In this document: piece by piece, positions 14,277 to 20,524 of the stretch
How the letters are laid out: every line of letters begins with the position of its first letter
Position numbering within the stretch: position 1 is the first letter of the stretch
Assembly: GCA_964600645.1 (NCBI GenBank)
Contig: CAZRJL010000013.1
Coordinates: forward strand, 1-20,524
Source: UBA12151 sp964600645
GTDB lineage: Bacteria > Patescibacteriota > Minisyncoccia > Moranbacterales > UBA9337
Reading direction: 5' to 3'
DNA length: 20,524 nt
Position numbers and translations under genes: made by a program
Notes under the pieces: model-generated
The model's input: only the letters and a program-made list of their open reading frames with translations
The model's database searches: none
Told to the model about the DNA's origin: nothing

Positions 14277-15017
14277 AATTTCATATTTTCCCGTGATCAA
14301 TCTCAATTTTGTTTTAAACAAATCAATCAACACTTGAATAAAACCATTAGGACCAGTCAAGCCAACTGTCGTGCCTTCTTCATTGAGCCAGCGCACCGGC
14401 ATTTGTTTTATTTTGAATCCCATTTTTTTTGCCAAAACAATCAACTCGAAATCAAACCCAAAACGATCCACAACCATCCGACTAGCAATCTCTTTGGCCG
14501 CTTTATCGGTGAGTATTTTGAATCCACACTGTGTATCCGGATATGACCACAATCCTAAAATAATCCGAATAAGCCAATTGCCAGCATTGCCCATCATTTC
14601 GCGAATTTTAGGTTGATGAATTTGAACAAAAGCTCCTTCAATATCCCGAGAGCCAATAATGACGTCAAAGCCCTTTTCGAATTCCGGCAAAAATTTATCC
14701 AAATGCGTAATAGATGTTGACCCGTCTGCATCAAAAAATAATCGAACGCTTCCTTTTGCTTCCAGAAGACCTTGCCTAACAACATACCCCTTTCCGTGAT
14801 TTTCATTATTTTCAATAACCCTCAAATTATTAATCTGCTGCGAATAATTCCTTGCGACTTCCGCGGTATTGTCTGGAGACCCATCCACAACAACTAGAAC
14901 TTCATAATCGATATTCTTACTTTTAAGATATTTTTCAGTCTCCAAGAGATTTCTTCCAATTCTTTCTCCTTCTTTATATGCGGGAATTATTACTGACAAA
15001 TAAGGTTTGTTTTCCAT
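14268..15017 (-). CDS. Family 2 glycosyltransferase, dolichyl-/polyprenyl-phosphate sugar synthase type
   Basis: The 249-residue GT-A protein opens LSVIIPAYKEGERI, has the nucleotide-sugar Asp in VVVDGSPDN (D45), the metal-binding DAD (96-98) in FFDADGSTS, the DTQCGFKIL segment (161-169) and a following RFGFDFELIVLAKKMGFKI typical of the ALG5-like dolichyl-phosphate beta-glucosyltransferase / DPM-like branch. No membrane segment is obvious, so it should act on the cytoplasmic face using a lipid-phosphate acceptor. It has its own promoter and precedes galT. The sugar and final polymer are unknown. The strong DADGSTSITHLDKFLP motif makes the family assignment secure; the acceptor is inference. 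Confidence 0.88.
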   Translation of the reverse strand: MENKPYLSVIIPAYKEGERIGRNLLETEKYLKSKNIDYEVLVVVDGSPDNTAEVARNYSQQINNLRVIENNENHGKGYVVRQGLLEAKGSVRLFFDADGSTSITHLDKFLPEFEKGFDVIIGSRDIEGAFVQIHQPKIREMMGNAGNWLIRIILGLWSYPDTQCGFKILTDKAAKEIASRMVVDRFGFDFELIVLAKKMGFKIKQMPVRWLNEEGTTVGLTGPNGFIQVLIDLFKTKLRLITGKYEIKK

Positions 15018-15039
15018 TTTTTTAAATTATAGTTTATTT

Positions 15040-15068
15040 TTTATAAAATTCATTAAATTTACTCTCAA
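15040..15068 (-). promoter_or_regulatory. Promoter of the glycosyltransferase-galT unit
   Basis: On the - strand TTGAGA (15068-15063), 17 bp, TATAAA (15045-15040), about 20 bp before the ATG. It lies in the 81-bp gap after ruvX, which otherwise shows only AT-rich sequence. Confidence 0.55.
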
Positions 15069-15098
15069 CTTTAATATATCACAAAATCACGCAAAACG

Positions 15099-15503
15099 CT
15101 ATTTCAAATTATCCAACCACTGTTGCAATATTATTCTGGCCGCCTCTTTATCGTCAAAATTCTTGATTTTTCTTTTTCCCTGCTCGATCAAATTGGCATT
15201 TGCCATCTTGGTAGTAAACATTTCATTTTGATAATATGCCCTGCACTTAGACTTTTTTTCAATTTCCTCTCCTAATTTTTTGCCCTCAAAAATTTCTCCT
15301 TGTCGAACAAAATGCTCGGGAATTCCAATCACAACATCCGTAATATTTTCCTTGTGAATTATTTCCAACAAATTATCAAGCAAGTTCTTGTCATTTGCCA
15401 TTCTTCCATATCCAAAAGCCATTTGCGTTTCGCCTTCAGCGATCGCCAATCCGATCTTGCTCTTCCCCCAATCAATTCCCAAATATTTTTTTTCCTGATT
15501 CAT
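15099..15503 (-). CDS. ruvX: RuvX/YqgF-family RNase H-like nuclease (putative pre-16S rRNA nuclease / Holliday-junction resolvase)
   Basis: I start at ATG 15503, whose bases overlap the map stop as ATGA, giving 134 residues; a longer frame upstream runs inside map and is unlikely. The RNase H-fold motifs are YLGIDWGKSKIGLAIAEG with D11, VVIGIPEH (57-64), QNEMFTT with E94 (usually DERLTT) and DDKEAARIILQQWLD with D118. Members act in 5' end maturation of 16S rRNA and have been proposed as Holliday-junction resolvases. The usual VGLP and DERLTT patterns are a little altered, as is common in divergent lineages. It is coupled to map by the 4-nt overlap. Confidence 0.88.
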   Translation of the reverse strand: MNQEKKYLGIDWGKSKIGLAIAEGETQMAFGYGRMANDKNLLDNLLEIIHKENITDVVIGIPEHFVRQGEIFEGKKLGEEIEKKSKCRAYYQNEMFTTKMANANLIEQGKRKIKNFDDKEAARIILQQWLDNLK

Positions 15504-16270
15504 GGTTGTGTCAAAATCTCTGCGCCTTTTTCCGTAATCAAAATTGTGTTTTCCCAATGCGCGCTCAATTTTCCGTCCTTAGTCAGAAAAACCCATCCGT
15601 TATCGCCCAAAACCGTTTCGTATCCTCCCTCATTTATCATCGGCTCAAGTGCCAACGTCATTCCCGCTTCCAACTTCAAGTTCCCCATTCTTTTTTCGTA
15701 ATAATTTGGAATCTGAGGATCTTCGTGCAAATTCTTGCCAATTCCGTGTCCGACCAAATTTCGAATTACCGAATATCCATTTCTTTCAACATATCTTTGC
15801 ACCGCCTTAGAATATTCTCCCAATTTTTTCCCTGCTCTCATATTCTCAAATCCTTCATAGAAAGAATTTTTTGCCGTTTCAATTATTTCCTTAGCTTTAT
15901 TGCTTATATTTCCCACCGCAAAACTTCTTGCCATATCGGAAAAATATCCCTCATATTTCATTCCAATATCAATCTTTAAGATGTCGCCTTCTTTCAAAAT
16001 AACATCTCGCGAAGGTATACCATGCACAACCTCACTATTGATTGACACACAAATAGTCGCCGGAAAAGGATTGCCGGTTTCTCCTCCATAGTTCTTAAAA
16101 GCCGGGATTCCTCCCGCTTTCAAAACAAGCTCTTCAGCGAGCTTGTCTAGTTCCAAAGTGTTTATTCCTGGACGCACCGCTTTTTCCAATTCAATCATAA
16201 CCTGCGCCAACCTTCGTCCGCCCTCACGCATTATCCTTATTTCATTTTCAGATTTAATCGTAACAACCAT
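15500..16270 (-). CDS. map: Type I methionine aminopeptidase
   Basis: Removes the N-terminal Met after deformylation. The 256 residues match type I bacterial enzymes. All metal ligands and catalytic His are present in family spacing: H83 (VVHGIP), D101 (KIDIG), D112 (GYFSDMARSF), H175 (GHGIGKNLHE, with H182), E209 (LALEPM) and E240 (AHWENTI). Start ATG 16270, no Shine-Dalgarno; stop TGA overlaps the ruvX start. It lies 32 bp after secY in the order secY-map found in spc operons, but adk, usually between them, is missing. With def and fmt in the same window the whole formyl-Met cycle is within 15 kb. Confidence 0.96.
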   Translation of the reverse strand: MVVTIKSENEIRIMREGGRRLAQVMIELEKAVRPGINTLELDKLAEELVLKAGGIPAFKNYGGETGNPFPATICVSINSEVVHGIPSRDVILKEGDILKIDIGMKYEGYFSDMARSFAVGNISNKAKEIIETAKNSFYEGFENMRAGKKLGEYSKAVQRYVERNGYSVIRNLVGHGIGKNLHEDPQIPNYYEKRMGNLKLEAGMTLALEPMINEGGYETVLGDNGWVFLTKDGKLSAHWENTILITEKGAEILTQP

Positions 16271-16273
16271 TTT

Positions 16274-16300
16274 AAAATTAAAAATTAAAAATTAAAAATT
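16274..16300. repeat. AAAATTA tandem repeat between secY and map
   Basis: Three full units and a 6/7 unit of AAAATTA run through nearly all of the 32-bp secY-map gap. A simple-sequence repeat in the leader of map whose copy number may vary. Confidence 0.85.
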
Positions 16301-16302
16301 CA

Positions 16303-17574
16303 TCAAAAGCCTTCATAATCCCGCATTACCATCTGGCTCTCAATCTGCTTTATCATCTCAATAACCACGGAAACTGCAATCAAAATACTGGTTCCTCCGA
16401 TTGTCATTGTTGCGATATTGGTTATTCCCTGAACCACCAACGGTAAAACGGCGATCAATCCTAAAAACAAAGACCCGGAAAGAGTAATGCGATTTATTAT
16501 TTTATTCAAGTACAACGCCGTAGATTCTCCCGGTCTGATTCCGGGAACATATCCACCCTGTTTTTGCAAGTTATCGGAAATTTTGTACGGATCAAAAACA
16601 ACCGCGGTATAAAAATATGTAAACAGCACCACCATCACAAAATACGCCACGCCGTAGAAAATCTGATTTTGAAAAAGCTGGCTCACAAATTGAGCAGAAT
16701 TTGCCAATACTTGATATTGAGAATTAACAAAAAAACTGGCAATCACTCCCGGAAAAAGCATAATCGAAATAGCAAAGATAATCGGAATAACTCCCGCTTG
16801 ATTAACCCGGAGAGGCAAATGAGTGGATGTTCCTCCCAGTGTTTTATTTCCCCTAATTCTTTTAGCGTATGAAACCGGAATATTTCTCTGCCCTTCATTG
16901 ACCAAAACCACTCCGGCGATAGTCGCCAATCCAATTACTGTAAATAGCAAATAACTGAAAAAATCCGCGCTGTTGAAGGTGGCGGCCAAGCGAGAAAAAG
17001 CACTGGGAAGACTGGCAACAATTCCGGCAAAGATAATCATCGAGACACCATTTCCGATTCCTTTTTCCGTAATCAATTCGCCAAGCCACATCAAAAATAC
17101 CGTACCCGCCGTCGCCACCACAACAATTGCGAACATATCAAAAGATGACAATTCGCCCAAAACCTGCTGACTACGCAAAAGACTAATCATCGCAAAAGTT
17201 TGCATTGCCGCCAAAGGAACAGTAATCCAACGTGTCCACATATTGAATTTCTGCCTGCCGGCTTCGCCCTCTTCTTTGTAAATTTGCTCCAAACGAGGAA
17301 CGATCATCGTGAGAAGTTGCATAATAATCGACGCAGTAATATATGGTCCCACTCCCAAAAGCACAATGGAAATATTCGAAAGCCCACCTCCGGAAAACAT
17401 ATTAAGAAGCCCAAACAACTGATTGGCATCAAAAAAGCTTCTCAATTGAGCCGTGTCCACTCCGGGAAGAGGAATATTCGCCGCCAAACGAAAAACTACC
17501 AAAAGCCCGAGAATAAACAAAATTTTACCACGAAGCTCCTTTACCCGAAAAACCTGCATTATTTTTTCAATCAT
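16303..17574 (-). CDS. secY: Preprotein translocase subunit SecY
   Basis: Central channel of the Sec translocon. The 423 residues match the family, with ten hydrophobic segments. Recognisable parts are the N-terminal FRVKELRGKILFILGLLVVFRLAANIPLPGVD (about 9-40), the plug region FSGGGLSNISIVLLGVGPYITASI, the GEAGRQKFN cytoplasmic loop, GIGNGVSMIIFAGIV, the NEGQRNIPVSYAKR loop with the conserved Arg residues, LPLRVNQAGVIPIIFA, and the C5-loop GGYVPGIRPGE. It starts with ATG 17574 behind its own promoter and begins the secY-map-ruvX transcript. Stop is TGA. Confidence 0.97.
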   Translation of the reverse strand: MIEKIMQVFRVKELRGKILFILGLLVVFRLAANIPLPGVDTAQLRSFFDANQLFGLLNMFSGGGLSNISIVLLGVGPYITASIIMQLLTMIVPRLEQIYKEEGEAGRQKFNMWTRWITVPLAAMQTFAMISLLRSQQVLGELSSFDMFAIVVVATAGTVFLMWLGELITEKGIGNGVSMIIFAGIVASLPSAFSRLAATFNSADFFSYLLFTVIGLATIAGVVLVNEGQRNIPVSYAKRIRGNKTLGGTSTHLPLRVNQAGVIPIIFAISIMLFPGVIASFFVNSQYQVLANSAQFVSQLFQNQIFYGVAYFVMVVLFTYFYTAVVFDPYKISDNLQKQGGYVPGIRPGESTALYLNKIINRITLSGSLFLGLIAVLPLVVQGITNIATMTIGGTSILIAVSVVIEMIKQIESQMVMRDYEGF

Positions 17575-17617
17575 TTTTTTATTGTTATTTCAAAATTACC
17601 CACCCGCTTCTTATATA

Positions 17618-17646
17618 AATATAAACCAAAAAGAAGATTATTTCAA
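17618..17646 (-). promoter_or_regulatory. Promoter of the secY-map-ruvX operon
   Basis: On the - strand TTGAAA (17646-17641), 17 bp, TATATT (17623-17618), about 44 bp before the secY ATG. The leader has no Shine-Dalgarno near the start (AACAATAAAAAAATG). Confidence 0.75.
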
Positions 17647-17663
17647 GCCGATAAAATATAATG

Positions 17664-17689
17664 AAAGGGCGCCCAATTGGACACCCTTT
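17664..17689 (-). terminator. Hairpin terminator between the unknown gene and secY
   Basis: In - strand RNA, AAAGGGUGUCC pairs with GGGCGCCCUUU (11 bp with two G-U pairs) around an AAUU loop. On the + strand the two G-U positions would be C-A mismatches, so the structure belongs to the - strand. The U tract is weak (UUUCAUUAUAUUUU). It lies 25 bp after the stop of the unknown gene and just before the secY promoter. Confidence 0.7.
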
Positions 17690-17714
17690 TTTTTGAGAAA
17701 CTAAGGCTCATTAA

Positions 17715-18023
17715 TTATTTGCGCCTCTTCATACAATCAGCGCAAACTTCGAAAATTTCGACAATCTCTGCGATGGCCGAATTTTCACCAACACATATTA
17801 TACGCCCTCCTGACGTATAATACTGCCGAATACTATCATAAATAAAAATAATTATCTTATTTCTCATTGAGCGTGGAAAATTATTCCGCATATCCTCGGT
17901 CGAGAAATAAATAATCACGTCTGCATCGCTCGGATTTGATGTCTCTTCGAAATCAAATTCTAACAATGCTTCGTACAACATAAATGCAAACATCGCACTA
18001 TCTCCAGGAATGCATATTTTCAA
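17715..18023 (-). CDS. Unknown 102-residue alpha/beta protein between typA and secY
   Basis: No family recognised. I choose the TTG at 18023 because it follows a purine run GGGAGGGGGAG, the only strong Shine-Dalgarno-like sequence in the window, and the protein then opens with a first beta strand (KICIPGDS). A longer frame back to TTG 18107 would add a hydrophobic, Phe-rich segment encoded by a T-rich tract after typA; a membrane-anchored form is the alternative. The predicted order is strand-helix repeated about five times (KICIP, FEET, DVIIYF, KIIIFIY, RIICVG), resembling a receiver or Rossmann-like domain, but without a phospho-acceptor Asp or a Gly-rich nucleotide loop. It ends with CADCMKRRK, a CxxC next to a basic tail. 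Stop TAA. Confidence 0.6.
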   Translation of the reverse strand: MKICIPGDSAMFAFMLYEALLEFDFEETSNPSDADVIIYFSTEDMRNNFPRSMRNKIIIFIYDSIRQYYTSGGRIICVGENSAIAEIVEIFEVCADCMKRRK

Positions 18024-18105
18024 TTCTCCCCCTCCCTTTTTAAAGAAAAGAATAAAATAAAAAAAGAACGACGAAAACAACTGAATATAAAAATACACCA
18101 ATCTC

Positions 18106-18128
18106 AAAAAATGTAAAGGCTATTTTTT
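18106..18128 (-). terminator. Weak AT-only hairpin at the typA stop
   Basis: AAAAAAT (18106-18112) and ATTTTTT (18122-18128) pair around a 9-nt loop that includes part of the TAG stop of typA; a T-rich stretch follows on the - strand. Too weak to be sure that transcription stops before the unknown gene. Confidence 0.3.
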
Positions 18129-19901
18129 CCTCTTCGCTCTTATTCTGTCATTTTCGGTCAAAAATTGTTTTCTCAGGCGCACATTTTGCGGTGTTACTTC
18201 CAAATATTCATCCTCCGCCATCAATTCCATTCCTTTTTCAATATCCAATTTCGTTGGCGGAATAAGCTGGATTGCATCATCCGTACCGCTGGCGCGCATA
18301 TTGGTAAGTTGTTTTCCCTTAATCGGATTAACCGACATATCCTCGCCCTTGGAAACATTACCGATTACCATTCCTTCATACACTTCAACTCCCGCTCCGA
18401 TATACAAAACTCCACGCTCTTGCAAGTTTGCCAAAGAAAATCCCAGCGCTTTTCCGCCAATCATCGAAATCATCGAACCGACATTGCGCTTTTTGATTTC
18501 TCCCACATACGAACGAAATTCCAAAAACCGGCTGGAAAATATTCCCTCGCCTTTCGTATCCACAATAAACTGACTGCGATATCCCAAAATTCCGCGAGTC
18601 GGCGCTTCAAAAACCAAACGCGTTTGCCCGTTTTTTTGTTTCATTTCAGTCATTATTCCCTGCCTTTTTCCAATTTTTTCAATCACCGCTCCGGACATCG
18701 TTTCCGGCACATCGATAATAACTTCCTCGAATGGTTCCAATTTTTGTCCGCCTTCTTCTTTGATAATTACCTGCGGTTGGGAAACCTGAATTTCAAACCC
18801 TTCTCGGCGCATATTTTCCAAAAGTACCGCAATGTGCAATTCACCTCTTCCATATACCTTATACGAATCCGAAGAAAAATCAATTTTCAAACCAACATTA
18901 ACTTCCAACTCTTTCTCCAATCTTTCGCGAATTTGTTTATTAGTCACAAATTTACCCTCACGTCCGGCAAACGGCGAATCATTAACCATAAAATTGAGGG
19001 AAATCGTCGGCTCATCAACCTTGATCGCCGGAAGCGGAGGCTGGCTTTCATTTTCACAAATCGTCTCCCCAATAAAAATATCCGGAAGTCCCGCTACCAT
19101 TACAATATCTCCAGCAATCGCCTCGGAAACATCTTCTTTGACCAATCCTTTAAAGGTCTGGATTTTAATAATTTTTCCTTTGCGAGTTTCTCCATCCGGT
19201 TTCTTGATTATCACTTCTCCGCTTTTCACTTTTCCCTCATAGACTCTTCCGATTGCCAAGCGTCCAAGAAAATTATCATATCCCAAAGAAAAAGGTTGCA
19301 TTCGAAATGGAACAGTCGTATCGGATTTTGCAGGCGCAACTTCTTTCAAAATTGTATCCAAAAGCGGCATCAAATCCTTTGAATCATCATTCAAATTCAT
19401 TTTGGCGATTCCTTCTCTTCCGATTGCATATACGGTTGTGAATTCCAATTGCTCGTCGCTAGCTCCCAAATCCAAAAACAACTCAAAGACTTGCTCTTTG
19501 GCAATTTCCGGTTGAGCCGCCGGCTTGTCAATTTTGTTGAGCACTACAATCGGCTTGAGTCCCAATTCCAAAGATTTTTTGAGCACGAAACGCGTTTGCG
19601 GCATCGGTCCTTCCTGCGCGTCCACTACCAAAATAACACTATCGATTGAACGCAAAACACGCTCCACTTCGCTTCCAAAATCAGCATGTCCCGGCGTGTC
19701 CACGATATTGATTTTTGTGTCCTTGTAAAAAATTGAAGTATTTTTTGAATAGATCGTAATTCCTCTTTCTTTTTCCAGCGCGTTGCTATCCATTGAAATT
19801 CCTTCATCACTCACCATTCCGGTTTGACGCAAAATCGCATCGGTAATAGTAGTTTTTCCATGGTCCACGTGAGCGATAATTGCAATATTTCTAATTTCCA
19901 T
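18120..19901 (-). CDS. typA: Ribosome-associated translational GTPase TypA/BipA
   Basis: The 593 residues match TypA length and domain order (GTPase, domain II beta-barrel, domains III and V, C-terminal domain). Motifs: G1 AHVDHGKTT (10-18), the switch-I ERGITI (45-50), G3 DTPGH (68-72), G4 NKID (122-125). The C-terminal half carries the TypA-specific GRGELHIAVLLENMRREGFE, APTRGILGYRSQF and ANLQERG..YIGAG segments, separating it from LepA and EF-G. TypA binds 70S ribosomes and aids 50S assembly and growth at low temperature in other bacteria. It has a near-consensus promoter and an unusually long structured leader (about 208 nt). Stop TAG. Confidence 0.96.
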   Translation of the reverse strand: MEIRNIAIIAHVDHGKTTITDAILRQTGMVSDEGISMDSNALEKERGITIYSKNTSIFYKDTKINIVDTPGHADFGSEVERVLRSIDSVILVVDAQEGPMPQTRFVLKKSLELGLKPIVVLNKIDKPAAQPEIAKEQVFELFLDLGASDEQLEFTTVYAIGREGIAKMNLNDDSKDLMPLLDTILKEVAPAKSDTTVPFRMQPFSLGYDNFLGRLAIGRVYEGKVKSGEVIIKKPDGETRKGKIIKIQTFKGLVKEDVSEAIAGDIVMVAGLPDIFIGETICENESQPPLPAIKVDEPTISLNFMVNDSPFAGREGKFVTNKQIRERLEKELEVNVGLKIDFSSDSYKVYGRGELHIAVLLENMRREGFEIQVSQPQVIIKEEGGQKLEPFEEVIIDVPETMSGAVIEKIGKRQGIMTEMKQKNGQTRLVFEAPTRGILGYRSQFIVDTKGEGIFSSRFLEFRSYVGEIKKRNVGSMISMIGGKALGFSLANLQERGVLYIGAGVEVYEGMVIGNVSKGEDMSVNPIKGKQLTNMRASGTDDAIQLIPPTKLDIEKGMELMAEDEYLEVTPQNVRLRKQFLTENDRIRAKRKK

Positions 19902-19919
19902 AATTTTTTAAATAATAGG

Positions 19920-20051
19920 ATTTACGCGTTTTAACAAAAAACACTAGGTCTTTCGAAAAAATGTTTTTTCGTAGCTGCTGTGTTCCAACGAAAAGCCGGA
20001 GAAAAAATATTTTTTCGGAAGACCGAACGAATATTTTTCAATCGCGTAAAT
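19920..20051 (-). promoter_or_regulatory. Nested inverted-repeat structure in the typA leader
   Basis: Three nested pairings (given in + coordinates): outer 9 bp, ATTTACGCG (19920-19928) with 20043-20051; middle 16 bp with one imperfect pair, 19947-19962 with 20009-20024 (GGTCTTTCGAAAAAAT and its near inverse); inner 7 bp, TTTTCGT (19966-19972) with 19988-19994, around a 15-nt loop AGCTGCTGTGTTCCA. Each middle arm can also fold on itself (CGAAAAAA-TG-TTTTTTCG and GAAAAAATATTTTTTC), giving exclusive alternative folds. No known riboswitch class was recognised. Confidence 0.65.
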
Positions 20052-20076
20052 TCTAAATAAGATAAATACGAATAAA

Positions 20077-20097
20077 AAACTGCCCGATCAAAAGCAG
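20077..20097 (-). promoter_or_regulatory. Short hairpin with T run early in the typA leader
   Basis: On the - strand CTGC and GCAG flank a 10-nt loop and are followed by TTTTTT, within about 35 nt of the predicted transcription start. The 4-bp stem is weak; a possible attenuator or pause site. Confidence 0.25.
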
Positions 20098-20115
20098 AAT
20101 AATCATAACCTGATA

Positions 20116-20144
20116 ATCATATAACTAAAAAAGTAATTTGTCAA
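20116..20144 (-). promoter_or_regulatory. Near-consensus promoter of typA
   Basis: On the - strand TTGACA (20144-20139), exactly 17 bp, TATGAT (20121-20116). The -35 begins 2 bp past the 3' arm of the rplO terminator. Predicted start of transcription is near 20109, giving a leader of about 208 nt. Confidence 0.85.
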
Positions 20145-20146
20145 GC

Positions 20147-20175
20147 AAAAATCCTGACTTTTGATCAGGATTTTT
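20147..20175 (-). terminator. Rho-independent terminator of rplO
   Basis: Perfect 11-bp arms AAAAATCCTGA (20147-20157) and TCAGGATTTTT (20165-20175) with a 7-nt loop, 24 bp after the rplO stop. It cuts rplO off from typA and secY. Confidence 0.9.
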
Positions 20176-20199
20176 GTATATGAAGTGATTTTGACTATG

Positions 20200-20524
20200 C
20201 TATTTCTTTTTTGCTGTCGCCTTTTTCTTGGGCTTTTTCTCTATTTTTTCCTCAACTTTCTTTTCCTCTTTTTCATCCGCTTTTTTTCCTTTTTCTGCAT
20301 TTTTCATCTTATCCGCTATTCTTTCTCTTCCACGTTTTGATGCTCCCGCAACCTTTCCTCCAGCCTTTTCAATAGCTGCCTTAGCTGAATCGGAAGTCAA
20401 GATTTCTCCATCCACCAAAACTTTCTTGGTTATTTTTCCATTTCCTAAAATTTTCACTCCGTTTTTAATTTCACTGGCGCGAAAAACCTTCTTCGCCACT
20501 AAAGTTTTGAAATTCCCAGATTCT
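20200..20524 (-). CDS. rplO: Ribosomal protein uL15, C-terminal part (5' end outside window)
   Basis: The frame is open through base 20524, reading ESGNFKTLVAKKVFRASE before NGVKILGNGKIT; the GTG at 20499 is therefore an internal Val, not a start. The segment VKILGNGKITKKVLVDGE...AKAAIEKAGGKV is the conserved C-terminal core of L15, which binds 23S rRNA in the large subunit. After AGGKV, where most L15 proteins end, about 48 further residues follow, almost all Lys/Glu/Ala with a final PKKKATAKKK. This lysine-rich tail is an extension, perhaps disordered and RNA-binding. Stop TAG; a strong terminator follows. Confidence 0.88.
   Translation of the reverse strand, partial: ESGNFKTLVAKKVFRASEIKNGVKILGNGKITKKVLVDGEILTSDSAKAAIEKAGGKVAGASKRGRERIADKMKNAEKGKKADEKEEKKVEEKIEKKPKKKATAKKK

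Noticed and set aside
15504..15557. N-terminal extension of ruvX inside map
   Set aside because: The ATGA overlap start at 15503 gives the standard N-terminus just before the first RNase H motif.
10720..17574. Recoded TGA (genetic code 25) as in Gracilibacteria/Absconditabacteria
   Set aside because: tpiA, fba, map and secY all end at TGA exactly where family members end, so TGA is a stop here.
18165..19382. Long open frame (405 codons) on the + strand
   Set aside because: Lies wholly antisense to the secure typA gene; the translation is rich in His/Phe/Asn/Arg with no family features, a codon-bias shadow.
20497..20499. GTG as start of a separate 99-residue Lys-rich gene
   Set aside because: The frame continues upstream to the window edge and the sequence matches the C-terminus of uL15, so this is an internal codon.
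1..20524. tRNA, rRNA, CRISPR array, IS element, integrase or attachment site
   Set aside because: Looked for by eye on both strands; no cloverleaf, spaced direct-repeat array, transposase or recombinase motif was found.

Overview
The window reads as a chromosomal stretch of a Patescibacteria (CPR) genome, most likely of the Parcubacteria/Moranbacteria type. The DNA is AT-rich, proteins are rich in Lys/Ile/Asn/Glu, genes are tightly packed, and almost no start codon has a recognisable Shine-Dalgarno sequence. TGA serves as a normal stop (tpiA, fba, map and secY all end in TGA), which rules out genetic code 25. The lineage call is inference; no rRNA gene is present.

Left part, + strand (1-3292): the end of a multi-spanning membrane protein, a small membrane-anchored secreted protein, then def (peptide deformylase), fmt (Met-tRNA formyltransferase) and a membrane-anchored tandem rhodanese protein with no cysteine at all. 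A terminator follows at about 3332-3364.

Metal/efflux-type block, + strand (3394-8172): a strong promoter overlapped by a perfect 8+3+8 palindrome of CsoR-operator type drives a CsoR/RcnR-family repressor, an HlyD/AcrA-type membrane-fusion protein and a 1077-residue RND pump, ending in a terminator. This block has visibly more C-ending codons than its neighbours and looks like an acquired cassette. Next is prfA (RF1) with its own promoter, ending in a terminator shared with the convergent hypD.

Right part, - strand (read from 20524 down to 9377): rplO C-terminus with a Lys/Glu-rich tail and terminator; typA with a promoter and a long structured leader; an unknown 102-residue alpha/beta protein; secY-map-ruvX with its own promoter; a family-2 glycosyltransferase with its own promoter; galT, a DedA membrane protein, tpiA, fba, and hypC-hypD. 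The order rplO // typA-orf-secY-map without adk is a remodelled spc operon.

Themes: N-terminal methionine processing and translation (fmt, def, map, prfA, typA, rplO, secY), central sugar metabolism (tpiA, fba, galT), and two isolated accessory modules (CsoR-regulated RND efflux; HypC-HypD without the rest of a hydrogenase maturation set). The least explained pieces are the typA leader with its nested inverted repeats, the duplicated tpiA start forming a 23-codon leader ORF, the cysteine-free double rhodanese, and the unknown gene between typA and secY. No tRNA, rRNA, CRISPR array, IS element or integrase was seen.
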